Source of the DNA: Nostocales cyanobacterium LEGE 12452 | Lineage (GTDB): Bacteria; Cyanobacteriota; Cyanobacteriia; Cyanobacteriales; Nostocaceae | Direction of reading: 5' to 3' | DNA: 50,556 nt | Assembly: GCA_015206945.1 (NCBI GenBank) | Contig: JADEXV010000021.1 | Coordinates: 1-50,556, forward strand | Shown here: one piece after another, positions 19,475-28,074 of the stretch | Position numbering within the stretch: position 1 is the stretch's first letter | Layout: every line of letters starts with the position of its first letter | Position numbers and translations under genes: made by a program | Notes under the pieces: generated by a model | Seen by the model: the letters and a program-made list of their open reading frames with translations, nothing else | Databases searched by the model: none | Told to the model about the DNA's origin: nothing

Positions 19475-19647
19475 TTAGCATCAGAATCTAACCGCAGAGG
19501 TGCAGAGGGCACGAAGGAAGAAAGAAGAGGGAACAAAAGCTATTTTAAGTTAAAATTAGCGTCTCGCAGAGAAGCTATCGCTAATTTGAAGTTACTATTG
19601 ATGGGCGATCGCTACTAATAAACTTTAAAGCCCCCTGTCTCCTAATA

Positions 19648-21606
19648 CTAAGGTGATTGATTTAACACCCACTTCAACCACTGCCTAAAGGAACTTATAG
19701 TATTCAACCTTTGAACTCCAGGCGCACGAACTGCGGCCAGTCCATCAATGGCGACTAATGCGGCGTATTGCAAGCCCAAGAAACTATCAACTGCGGCATA
19801 AGGGCCACCTAAAGTAATCGCCCCAGCCGCATACATTTGGCCTCGATCACTACGCATTTCTACTAGTTCAAAATTGTTCGCTACAGTCAATCGCCCTAAA
19901 TGATTCACTGGTAAATTGTAATGTTTTACCAAATCTGCTAGAAGGGGATTGGCATCTACCTTGGCATCCAGTCCAGTAGCATCAACAATAAAGTCAGCTA
20001 GCAATTTCATTTCCCCAAAGCTTTGCTCTCGGATATGGGTAATAGTCCGGTTTTGGGCATCTCGTTCTACATCCAGAACCTCACCGAAGGTAATTTGATA
20101 CCAGCCTTCGCTTAACCCTTGGGCAGTAATTTGCTGCCAGTCTTGGCGGTCGGCGGTGGTAGTTCCACCCCAGTCTGCTAGTAAACGCTTACGTTCATCG
20201 GGGGTGGCTTTTTCTAACATTGCCCGGAGTTCGCCGCCCCAACAGGCTTTTGGCCAGTTAAAGGGTTGAAATTCGTAATGATTTTTGACTAGGCGCTGGG
20301 TATTTTGAAATTTATTGCCTTGAGGTTTAGGCGATCGCATTAAATGCAAAACTGCTATATTCTGATTTCGTTTTCTGGCTTCATAAATCCGCTGCACAAT
20401 CCGCGAAGCCACAATTCCCCGCCCCCGAATCAATACCGTACCACCTTGTTGCTCTAGTTGCTCATAAACATGATCGTGAGCTTCATAAGCATTGACTACA
20501 GATTTAAAATCTTGATATTTTTCTCTATAAGCTTGCAAATCTGGGAGAAACTGAATTGCTGGATATCCAGTAGCTAAATGTAAATAACGACTAACTAAAA
20601 AAGCATAATTTCCTGGGCCGCGAGAATAGGCTACGCAATATCTGCCATCATCAGTTTTGCGAATTACCCTAACTCGCCCATAGCGATAAATTTGATTCCA
20701 GCCAATGCGCTTCGTTTCCCTATCTATAGAATCGAAGACATTACCCGCACGGGGAGTATAAGTTTCTGCAAATGTTGGTTCAGCAAAAACTTGCCACAAA
20801 AACTTGAATGCTGACTTTATCTGTCCCTTGGCTAAGTCTCTCCAAGCTTCACGCAAGGCATAACTAGGCCAACCCCAAATATTATCAGGACAAGAGTCAG
20901 AATTAGAACGCAGTCTTTCATATAAAGGAATTTGCGAATTCAGACAGAGGCGCTTGTAACGAGCATAAGGTTCCGCCTCTAATCCCAAAGCCACAATTTT
21001 GTCGGCACGTACACCACTAATTCGCAGCAAATCAGCCCATAAAAAGCTACCCAATCCCGCCCCGATCGCTAGATAATCAGATTCATCTACTGGTAATCCT
21101 GTCGCATGAAGTGCTTGTACAGAGACCTTTTGTGCCTGAAATGCCAATGGCGGGAAATTACTTGCCACGGGCGCTAGCGGCTGAACTACAGGCAAGCTGG
21201 GGTCTGGGCGATTGGTATTTGCGTTGAAGTGAATCGTTGAAGGGGGGGTAGTATCTGGTACAGAGGCGTTAGCACCAAATGTTACTGCAATCAAATATGG
21301 GCCAATTTGCAACGTATCGCCATTAACCAGAATACTGCGCGTTTGTGGTTGCCCATTGACATAGACACCGTTAACGCTGCCTTGGTCAATCACTACTAAA
21401 TGGTCTTGTTCCCAGTCAATTAGGGCATGGTAGCGAGAAACTTCATTACTATTAAGCAGCATCCGAGAAACCCGCATTCCCCTGAGTTCAGCAGGTAAGC
21501 GAGCAAATTCTCGACCAAAAGCGATCGGCATATTTAACAGTGGTTCTCGCCGTTCACCCGTCGCTGGTTCTTCCCAACTCAATTGGATTTGTAAGTCATT
21601 TGTCAT
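19648..21606 (-). CDS. FHA domain fused to an FAD/NAD(P)-binding oxidoreductase-like domain
   Basis: A 652-residue two-part protein. Residues ~5-110 are a forkhead-associated phosphothreonine-binding domain: GRE at 31-33, NEVSRYH at 54-60 and GSVNGVYVNG at 76-85. A Pro/Thr-rich linker (~115-165) leads to a Rossmann-type region with YLAIGAGLGSFLWAD near 178-192 and a second one, GTVLIRGRGIVASRIVQ, near residue 390, an arrangement seen in lysine/ornithine N-monooxygenase-like flavoproteins. Cofactor use and substrate are not established. The FHA zinc-ribbon gene lies 138 bp upstream on the same strand. The start codon lies within a heptamer array; M1 is kept because LQIQLSWEE is the first FHA strand. 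Confidence 0.8.
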   Translation of the reverse strand: MTNDLQIQLSWEEPATGERREPLLNMPIAFGREFARLPAELRGMRVSRMLLNSNEVSRYHALIDWEQDHLVVIDQGSVNGVYVNGQPQTRSILVNGDTLQIGPYLIAVTFGANASVPDTTPPSTIHFNANTNRPDPSLPVVQPLAPVASNFPPLAFQAQKVSVQALHATGLPVDESDYLAIGAGLGSFLWADLLRISGVRADKIVALGLEAEPYARYKRLCLNSQIPLYERLRSNSDSCPDNIWGWPSYALREAWRDLAKGQIKSAFKFLWQVFAEPTFAETYTPRAGNVFDSIDRETKRIGWNQIYRYGRVRVIRKTDDGRYCVAYSRGPGNYAFLVSRYLHLATGYPAIQFLPDLQAYREKYQDFKSVVNAYEAHDHVYEQLEQQGGTVLIRGRGIVASRIVQRIYEARKRNQNIAVLHLMRSPKPQGNKFQNTQRLVKNHYEFQPFNWPKACWGGELRAMLEKATPDERKRLLADWGGTTTADRQDWQQITAQGLSEGWYQITFGEVLDVERDAQNRTITHIREQSFGEMKLLADFIVDATGLDAKVDANPLLADLVKHYNLPVNHLGRLTVANNFELVEMRSDRGQMYAAGAITLGGPYAAVDSFLGLQYAALVAIDGLAAVRAPGVQRLNTISSFRQWLKWVLNQSP

Positions 21607-21635
21607 TGGTCATTTGTCATTGGTCATTGGTCATT
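21595..21635. repeat. Heptamer array (GTCATTG/T)x5.9 over a start codon
   Basis: Six near-perfect 7-bp units. On the minus strand each reads ATGAC plus two bases, so the array offers an ATG every 7 nt; the one at 21606 opens the FHA-oxidoreductase gene. Confidence 0.85.
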
Positions 21636-21686
21636 AAGTTAAGAGTTAGGAATTCTTCCTATGCTCCTCTGCTCCCTGCTCCTCGA

Positions 21687-21718
21687 TCACTGAGCGCAGC
21701 CTCTCGTAGAGAAGTGCT
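21687..21718. repeat. Dispersed repeat with the TCTCGTAGAGA palindrome
   Basis: CACTGAGCGCAGCCTCTCGTAGAGAAGTGC matches the core of the element at 19387-19462. It lies in the 138-bp spacer between the two FHA genes. Confidence 0.6.
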
Positions 21719-21744
21719 GCTCCTCTACTCCCCTGCCCTCCTTC

Positions 21745-22296
21745 TCAACTACCCCGCGCTACCAACACACTCACTGCCGCAGCTAAAGATGTCCCACACC
21801 AATGACAGCCAATTTGTAGATTCTCTCCTGGGGAAACTTTATGACATTTAGGGCATTCTAAGCCATAAATTCCTGGCGGTGGTGCAGGGGGTGTTGCTGG
21901 ATGATGGTGATGTCCGAGATTTACTGGTGGATTGGGTGGTAGCAAAATTGTTGCTGGAATGCTAGCTGTGGAAACGCTTGTAACATTGAGTTTTATTTGT
22001 CCCAAAGTGATACTAGTGCCCTCAGTTAAAGGCATTTCACCTTGGACTAATTGCCGTCCATCGATAACGGGGGGATTTTGCGATCGCAAATTCCTGATAT
22101 AAAAGCGTTGTTGCTGGTGATGAAAAAATATTTCAACGTGCAGTCCAGACACAGTAGGATGACTCAGAACAATATCGCACCGGAGGGGATCGCGACCGAT
22201 GCGGACAGTACCATGATTTCGACTTGGCTGTTGTTCGTAAATGTTCTGAGTTTTATCTTGACCTGCATCGTGCCACTTTAAAGTTAGTGCGTTCAT
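21745..22296 (-). CDS. FHA domain protein with C-terminal zinc ribbon
   Basis: A 183-residue protein. Residues ~20-105 form an FHA domain: RIGRDP at 32-37, SHPTVSGLH at 45-53, and a degenerate NG-type loop (QNPPVIDGRQL). A His/Pro-rich linker (GHHHHPATPPAPPPG, ~129-142) leads to a zinc ribbon with Cys148/Cys151 and Cys164/Cys167. It is followed by the FHA-oxidoreductase gene, suggesting the two read the same phosphorylation signal. The segment after the last CxxC is short and mildly hydrophobic. Function is unknown; a phosphothreonine-dependent adaptor is the natural inference, and Ser/Thr kinases are abundant in this group of cyanobacteria, though none lies in this window. Confidence 0.8.
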   Translation of the reverse strand: MNALTLKWHDAGQDKTQNIYEQQPSRNHGTVRIGRDPLRCDIVLSHPTVSGLHVEIFFHHQQQRFYIRNLRSQNPPVIDGRQLVQGEMPLTEGTSITLGQIKLNVTSVSTASIPATILLPPNPPVNLGHHHHPATPPAPPPGIYGLECPKCHKVSPGENLQIGCHWCGTSLAAAVSVLVARGS

Positions 22297-22403
22297 GGTT
22301 CTAACTTCGTAAATCTTATTTAGCTACTTCAACTTCTTTCTGTGCGATTCCTAACATGATTGAGTCGGTGCAAGCAAGCATTTAGAAAAAACTTCAACAA
22401 GTT

Positions 22404-23069
22404 TTATCTATCCGACGCTAATTTATCAGCAATGCGTGTTGTTTCTGGCAGTCGATATTTGGGCGTACAACGCAATACATAGTCAATCGCTGTCGGTAAA
22501 CTAATTCGATGACCACTGGAGATGTAAAGAGGTTTTACTCCTGTGCGCGATCGCAAAACTGCCCCAATGGTTTCACCGTTATATATCAGTGGTTGCGTAC
22601 TACCTTTGGTTTCTGCCAATTCTTCATGCTTGCCTACCAATCTGGACTTAGCTACACCAATTGTCGGCATATCTATAAGTAACCCTAAATGGCTAGCTAT
22701 ACCTAATCTGCGGGGATGAGCAATTCCTTGACCATCACACAGAATGATATCTGGTGTTGTTTTAATCTTTTCCAGGGCATCGAGGACAGCTGGAATTTCC
22801 CGAAATGAGAGGAACCCAGGAACATAAGGAAAGGTTGTAGGACGATGTGCTAGGCTTGTTTCGATTACTTGCAAATCAGGAAAACTCAGGACTGCAACCG
22901 CTGCACGGCTAATTGTCCCATCAGCTTCAAAACCCATATCCACTCCAGCAACATACTGGATAGGTTCTTGCAGTTGATCCTCAGTAATTACTTGGTTTTG
23001 CAGTGTTTCTTGGATAACTATGGCTTCTTCTAGCGTCGAAGGCCAAACATGATCTCGGTAAAATTTCAT
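22404..23069 (-). CDS. nfi: Endonuclease V
   Basis: A 221-residue endonuclease V, which nicks DNA near deoxyinosine (and RNA inosine in some homologues) for deaminated-base repair. The metal-binding acidic set is visible: Asp44 in VAGVDMGF, Glu91 in the PYVPGFLSFRE motif and Asp112 in ILCDGQG, followed by AHPRRLGIASHLG. Length is normal. It stands alone with a 107-bp gap to the FHA zinc-ribbon gene on the same strand, so it may be the first gene of a transcript with the FHA pair, but nothing proves that. Confidence 0.93.
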   Translation of the reverse strand: MKFYRDHVWPSTLEEAIVIQETLQNQVITEDQLQEPIQYVAGVDMGFEADGTISRAAVAVLSFPDLQVIETSLAHRPTTFPYVPGFLSFREIPAVLDALEKIKTTPDIILCDGQGIAHPRRLGIASHLGLLIDMPTIGVAKSRLVGKHEELAETKGSTQPLIYNGETIGAVLRSRTGVKPLYISSGHRISLPTAIDYVLRCTPKYRLPETTRIADKLASDR

Positions 23070-23312
23070 ATTGAAAATTGGAATTTAACTGATTAATACT
23101 AATCTTGTTAATTTAGCTAAGTACAAAAATAAAACTTTTTGATGTTGATACAGGGAAAATATATTTTGGTAAAAGTCTGTGAAAGACTATCTTTATACTA
23201 AATATTTTAACCCAGGTTAGCTGATATCTTGCATCACAATGTTACTTAAGGCTGTCAAGAGGGAATCCTGAGAATATAAGTTTATTTTCCTAGATTTTCT
23301 CTTTTACTGGTT

Positions 23313-23834
23313 ATGACACAGCCAAATATTCTAAAACTTGCAAAACAGGGAGATGCAGAAGCGATCGCCTCTCTGATGAACCGCCACTTACACCCCAAAG
23401 GGATCAATGCAAAAGTTGCCTTACAAGATGCTTGCTTAGAGGTAATGCTAGAATCTGCCCAAGTAGCAAATCAGCAAATTTTAGTTGCATTTATCCGCAA
23501 AGGGTTAACAGCTTTAGGGGCTGCATCTGTTGAAAGAGTCAAAGTTTATGGACAACAAACAGGTAAGGAGTTTCCGGCTTGGAGTAAAGAGTTTGATTTG
23601 GGCATGATAGAAGCTGATTTAGAACCAGTAGATAATGAACAGTCTTCTAACAATCCTCAAATTCTAACTATTTGTATTAACTTAAGTGGCGATACTGCAC
23701 AGGGATTAACAAACCAAGATTTTGAATTTATTGCTAATCAAATCAGTACTGATATTTTATCATCTTGTAATGACGTTTTTATCCAAAAAGTAAGTATTAG
23801 TAATGGTAGCTCTGTGATTACAAAGGAACGTTAG
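23313..23834 (+). CDS. Conserved cyanobacterial protein, function unknown
   Basis: A 173-residue soluble protein. The first ~100 residues (LKLAKQGDAEAIASLMNRHL, LQDACLEVMLES, IRKGLTALGAASVERVKVYG) look like a small alpha/beta module that I associate with the N-termini of various Nostoc proteins, often ahead of membrane segments; here it stands alone. An acidic linker (EADLEPVDNEQSS) and a second alpha/beta segment follow. It lacks a signal peptide and has one central Cys. The leader upstream resembles that of the next gene (see findings). No function can be assigned. Confidence 0.72.
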   Translation: MTQPNILKLAKQGDAEAIASLMNRHLHPKGINAKVALQDACLEVMLESAQVANQQILVAFIRKGLTALGAASVERVKVYGQQTGKEFPAWSKEFDLGMIEADLEPVDNEQSSNNPQILTICINLSGDTAQGLTNQDFEFIANQISTDILSSCNDVFIQKVSISNGSSVITKER

Positions 23835-24017
23835 TATTTAATTTACCTTACATAATTATATAGGAACAGTCTCCAATCTTGGTTTTTACAAGAGATATGA
23901 CAAATCCAGCTAAACTTTAAATATAGGAATACAAAAATTCTGAAAATGTTTCTTATAGGTGTAAAGAGGGAATCATAATATAGACAATAAATAATTTATT
24001 TTTTACACTTATAGGTT

Positions 24018-25250
24018 ATGACGCAGCCGAATAATCAAGAAGTTATTAAGCAAAAATTACAAAAGTTTTACTGGCCTTTATGGTTTCCTTATCCTAGCTC
24101 TTGGTTAAAAGCATTGATTTTGACTCTATTTTTGAGAATTATTATATTTATAGTTCAAAATACTGGAAAGCTAGGTTATGACATCGTATATTTCGTACAT
24201 AGCCCGGAATTATTTTTGATATTTACAATATTGTTAATTTTATCTCCAATTCCGATAATTTCTTTGACTCATCACTGCTTACACTTACTTGTTAGTCAGT
24301 TGATATCAGAAACTCAAGCACCTGAAATAGGTAGAACACACGGATTATTACTAGGAATAATGAGTTGGTGGGAAGGATTGTACGCTTGGCTTGTAATTGT
24401 GATTTCTACACTGATAGCACTTTTGTTTTCTATAATACTTATACCATTATTTAATCCTAACTCCGGCACACAAATAGCACTTTTGTTTTCTATAATACTT
24501 ATACCATTATTTAATGCTAACTACGGCAGACAAATTGAATACTATACACAAATAGAAAATATTAATAATGTAATCTTAATATTTGGGCTATTCTATATTT
24601 CTGCTGGGGCACTGATTTATCAAATCGAATATTTGGTAAAACAGCGAATAATATCTGCTTATTCTGGCAACAAAGAAAAAGATGCCAGTGAACCAAACAT
24701 TAATTTAGATACAGATAAAAATACAGAAAAAGAACTCAACAGATTGCGTGGAGAAATGGGGTTACACACAATAAAATCAAATATTTTATCGAATCAGGGA
24801 CAAAATACAATTATCGAGTCTCGACGGAAGGCTCATAATTTAAATAAAAAGTTTTTGTTCGTTTTTATAACATTTTCAATTTCTCTAGGAATCTACTTTT
24901 CTTCAAGATTTTCAGAAATACTTCCCATAACTTCTAAAAGTACAACACAAATACCATCAAAGCCTGTATTAGTTACACCCTCACCAATGACTTCAAAATC
25001 GGCGACAGTGTTACTTGAAACTGATACATTTCGAGAGGCAGTAAATCAAGCAATTAATGCAGCTAACCTGACTCAATCAGCAAAATCTCCAGATGAGTGG
25101 AAGACAGTTGTGGGTCAGTGGGAAGCTGCGATCGCACTTATGAAAACTGTGCCATCTTCTAGCCCAAATTATGTAGTAGCTCAACAAAAAATCAAAGAAT
25201 ATCAGATAAATCTCAACTACGCTGAGAAAAATGCCCTTGGTAATAAGTAA
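24018..25250 (+). CDS. Multi-pass membrane protein of unknown function
   Basis: A 410-residue protein with likely membrane segments near residues 33-50, 65-95, 113-165 (extended by the internal duplication), 187-205 and 275-292. A charged cytoplasmic-type stretch (GNKEKDASEPNINLDTDKN) lies between the last two. The C-terminal ~80 residues (FREAVNQAINAANLTQ, EWKTVVGQWEAAIALM, YVVAQQKIKEYQ) form a helical module that recurs in cyanobacterial proteins. The N-terminus MTQPN and the leader sequence echo the preceding gene. Codon use is AT-rich like its neighbour. No function is inferred beyond membrane location. Confidence 0.72.
   Translation: MTQPNNQEVIKQKLQKFYWPLWFPYPSSWLKALILTLFLRIIIFIVQNTGKLGYDIVYFVHSPELFLIFTILLILSPIPIISLTHHCLHLLVSQLISETQAPEIGRTHGLLLGIMSWWEGLYAWLVIVISTLIALLFSIILIPLFNPNSGTQIALLFSIILIPLFNANYGRQIEYYTQIENINNVILIFGLFYISAGALIYQIEYLVKQRIISAYSGNKEKDASEPNINLDTDKNTEKELNRLRGEMGLHTIKSNILSNQGQNTIIESRRKAHNLNKKFLFVFITFSISLGIYFSSRFSEILPITSKSTTQIPSKPVLVTPSPMTSKSATVLLETDTFREAVNQAINAANLTQSAKSPDEWKTVVGQWEAAIALMKTVPSSSPNYVVAQQKIKEYQINLNYAEKNALGNK
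24414..24533 (+). repeat. 60-bp tandem duplication inside a membrane-protein gene
   Basis: Two adjacent 60-bp copies with only three mismatches between 24421 and 24533. They encode consecutive 20-residue units IALLFSIILIPLFNPNSGTQ and IALLFSIILIPLFNANYGRQ. The high identity points to a recent event that adds one hydrophobic unit. Confidence 0.95.
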
Positions 25251-25301
25251 CGCGATCGCACCTTAAAGGTTACACCAGAAGAGTTTATAGAAAATTTGTA
25301 A

Positions 25302-25332
25302 GCGCGTAGGCGTAGCCCGTCGTAGACATCGC
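25302..25332. repeat. Dispersed GGGCTACGCC palindrome-family element
   Basis: GCGCGTAGGCGTAGCCC followed by GTCGTAGACATCGC, a typical Nostoc-type short element ending in ATCGC. It lies in the 198-bp gap before the aldo/keto reductase, just after a HIP1 site at the end of the preceding gene. Confidence 0.65.
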
Positions 25333-25448
25333 TCTTATTTTTACCTATCTTGATGAAATGTGATGGATTTATCCTTTAGAAGGATATCCGGTTAATTCTC
25401 CCTAGCTAAAATTTTATAGTAAAAGTAATTTCGCCCCCGAAGCCAATC

Positions 25449-26414
25449 ATGACAGAAGGAAAAACGCGGCGTAATTTCCTAATTACTAGCATTGCTGTAA
25501 CTGGAGGTATTGTGGCAACTAATGCTTTTGAGCAAAATACTACCAACACTGCAACACCGCCAGCAAATATGCCGGAACGGGTTCTGGGACGCACGAAAGT
25601 AAATCTGCCTGTCTTCGGGTTTGGAGCAGGACAAGTGCCACTATCCGCCGGCGAAGGAAAAGAGGCTGATGCTACGGCAATTGTTCAAAGAGCGCTAGAA
25701 CTTGGCATTCGCTACTTTGATACAGCAGCTAGTTATGGGCCGAGTGAAGATTATTTAGGCAAAGTGCTACCACCCCATCGCTCAAAGCTGTTTCTAGCCA
25801 GCAAGACCGATAAAAGAGATCGGGATGGTGCATGGCGAGAATTGGAGCGATCGCTAAAACGTCTCAATACAGATTATCTCGATTTGTGGCAGTTGCATCA
25901 CGTCTCTTTTTCGGAAGAACTCGACACCATTTTTAGTCCATCTGGTGCAATTAAAGCTTTAGAAGAAGCCATAGAACAAAAATTGGTGCGTTTTGCTGGG
26001 ATCACCGGACATCACGACCCTCAAGTAATTGCTGAAGGGTTACGTCGCTATCCTTTCCACACTACACTGATTCCTGTAAATGCTGCCGACAAACACCACC
26101 CACGTCCATTTATTCCAGTAGTTTTACCAGTTGCTCAAGAAAAAAATGTCGGTGTGATTGCAATGAAAGTCCCGGCTTATGGTCGGCTGTTTAAATCTGG
26201 TGCATTGACAGGTATGGAGGAAGCTTTAGGTTACACACTGTCTCAGCCTGGGGTTCATTGTTGCGTGATTGCAGCACAGACAGTTCCACAATTAGAAAAT
26301 AATGTCAAGATAGCGCGGGCTTTTGTACCCCTGAAGGAACCAGAATTGACAGCGATCGCTCAACGGGCTGCTAATGTCTGGGAAGATAGTACATTCTTCC
26401 GTGCTTGGACTTAG
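25449..26414 (+). CDS. Aldo/keto reductase with Tat-like leader
   Basis: A 321-residue NAD(P)H-dependent aldo/keto reductase. After the leader TRRNFLITSIAVTGG (twin arginine at residues 7-8, suggesting Tat export), the barrel starts at LGRTKVNLPVFGFGAG. Catalytic elements are visible as DTAASYG (Asp and Tyr), LASKTDK (Lys) and WQLHH (His). The C-terminal part (CVIAAQTVPQLENN) is the usual cofactor-binding end. A periplasmic AKR would lack a NADPH supply, so either cofactor is loaded before Tat export or the leader acts as an anchor. Substrate is unknown. Confidence 0.88.
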   Translation: MTEGKTRRNFLITSIAVTGGIVATNAFEQNTTNTATPPANMPERVLGRTKVNLPVFGFGAGQVPLSAGEGKEADATAIVQRALELGIRYFDTAASYGPSEDYLGKVLPPHRSKLFLASKTDKRDRDGAWRELERSLKRLNTDYLDLWQLHHVSFSEELDTIFSPSGAIKALEEAIEQKLVRFAGITGHHDPQVIAEGLRRYPFHTTLIPVNAADKHHPRPFIPVVLPVAQEKNVGVIAMKVPAYGRLFKSGALTGMEEALGYTLSQPGVHCCVIAAQTVPQLENNVKIARAFVPLKEPELTAIAQRAANVWEDSTFFRAWT

Positions 26415-26541
26415 TATAGCCCACAATAAAAAATGCTCAAATCAAGCTGCAAACTATCAAATCAAGCCAAGTTTATCCTTGCTGGTGTGACTGAGAGCCT
26501 AGAGATCCTAATTTTTTCCAATGGTCAATGGGGGTTTAACG

Positions 26542-26751
26542 ATGACGAAGCCCGACTTTAACAAAATTTCCCGTCAAGAACTTAGAGCATATATTTTAGC
26601 TCATCGTGAAGATGATGAAGCGATTGAGGCATTAATCAAACGGGGAAGTCCTAATAGTCCGACATATCCATTCCCTGAGACGAATGAGGATTTAAGGGAA
26701 ATGGAAGAGATACTCAAGAAAAAACTGGGTAGTAGTGGAGAGGCTGTCTAA
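26542..26751 (+). CDS. Small DUF6887-like protein
   Basis: A 69-residue acidic, helical protein (ISRQELRAYILAHREDDEAIEALI, then NEDLREMEEILKKKLG). I associate this with the small cyanobacterial DUF6887 family, often seen beside DUF6888 partners; no partner is present here. The ATG at 26542 starts at MTKPDFNKIS, the conserved core; the earlier ATG at 26521 would add seven residues. Function is unknown; small paired proteins of this sort are sometimes toxin-antitoxin-like, which is speculation. Confidence 0.65.
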   Translation: MTKPDFNKISRQELRAYILAHREDDEAIEALIKRGSPNSPTYPFPETNEDLREMEEILKKKLGSSGEAV

Positions 26752-26799
26752 CTAGTTGAAAGATTTTACAATGGGTTGAGATAGTAAAACTTGCAGATG

Positions 26800-28074
26800 T
26801 TACATTTGCCAGTCCCGCTGATAATATTGTGCCGCTTGCGACATATTAAATTGCAATAGCTTCTCCTCTGGCAACTTGTATCCCAAACTCGGCTTAAAAG
26901 GCGAAATATTCAAACTGCGAATAATTTCTGACGCCACAGCCTTTGCGAGTAACGGTGGTACAGAGTTACCAACTTGTCGAAATCCATGCCATTTGGTTAC
27001 ATGAAATCTAAACCAATCGGGATAAGAATGCAATCTCGCCGCTTCCCTGACGGTGATACAGCGCGGCGTAGATGGATGAATCGGTCTCGGAGATGTGAAA
27101 GAACCCCTATACTTATCTGTTCCGGCTCTTAAAGTATTACAGACACCACCAGGATGTAGCTTATGAAAACGACTAATTTTTTCTCTTTCGCCTTGTTGAG
27201 TCTCCTGAAAACGTTTAACAGTTTCCGCAGAATGTTTTGTTCTTAAACTTGAAGAAAGTATTCGCAAATCATATTCTCGTTTATAAGAATAATCATCATT
27301 TAGGCATTTGATCCCGCGAAGTACAAGAGCATAATTACTAGGCTTTTCGTAGTCTGCAACAACCCAATCTCTTGTTAGTAACTCTGGATATTTTTCTATT
27401 TCAGGTAAATCTCCAATTGCATCCCATACTGTAGGACTCAATGGAATGTCAGATATTTTTTTAGAATTTAAATTATTTGGTAATGCTTGTTTAGTAATCG
27501 GCTGAGGATATTTTGGTAATTCTACATCCTCCCTTGCACCTATAAGAAATAATCTCTCGCGGGACTGTGGTACTCCGTAATTTGCAGCGTTGAGAATTTT
27601 ATAATTTTCTTCTACTTTATAGCCGTGAATTCTAAACTCGCTAATTAATGTTTGGAGGATTTGTTTATGTTCGCCAACCGTTATCCCCCGGACATTTTCC
27701 ATCACAAAGAATTTCGGTTTTAGTTCAAAAACCAGTCGATGAAAGTGAAATACCAAAGAGTTTCGAGGATCGTCAACAGCCCGTTTACCAATTAGGGAAA
27801 ATCCTTGACATGGAGAACCACAAATTACCACATCAATTTCGCGATCGCCAATCTCAGACCGATTCCTAATTTCTTCCCCGGTTGTATCGACAACACTTTT
27901 ACATAACACTGAGCAATAAGGGAAGTTAAACTCATGTGTTGCACAGTGGATCGGGTCGATTTCCACAGACGCTAGCACATCAAAACCAGCTTGCTCAAAG
28001 CCAAGAGTCATACCGCCCGCACCAGCGAATAAGTCAACTGCGATCGCTCGTTGTTTTTTCATCTCATAAGCCAT
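26800..28074 (-). CDS. DNA (cytosine-5-)-methyltransferase
   Basis: A 424-residue C5-cytosine methyltransferase. Motif I is VDLFAGAGGMTLGFE (13-27), the catalytic motif IV GSPCQGFSLIG has Cys89, motif VI is ENVRGI, motif VIII is QSRERLFLIG and motif X is QVGNSVPPLLAKAVA. The target-recognition stretch lies between VIII and X; its specificity cannot be read. No restriction endonuclease gene adjoins it. The start at 28074 overlaps the lpxB stop by 11 bp and has GAGG close upstream; Met5 at 28062, two bases past the lpxB stop, is an alternative. Either way, translational coupling with lpxB is likely. Confidence 0.92.
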   Translation of the reverse strand: MAYEMKKQRAIAVDLFAGAGGMTLGFEQAGFDVLASVEIDPIHCATHEFNFPYCSVLCKSVVDTTGEEIRNRSEIGDREIDVVICGSPCQGFSLIGKRAVDDPRNSLVFHFHRLVFELKPKFFVMENVRGITVGEHKQILQTLISEFRIHGYKVEENYKILNAANYGVPQSRERLFLIGAREDVELPKYPQPITKQALPNNLNSKKISDIPLSPTVWDAIGDLPEIEKYPELLTRDWVVADYEKPSNYALVLRGIKCLNDDYSYKREYDLRILSSSLRTKHSAETVKRFQETQQGEREKISRFHKLHPGGVCNTLRAGTDKYRGSFTSPRPIHPSTPRCITVREAARLHSYPDWFRFHVTKWHGFRQVGNSVPPLLAKAVASEIIRSLNISPFKPSLGYKLPEEKLLQFNMSQAAQYYQRDWQM

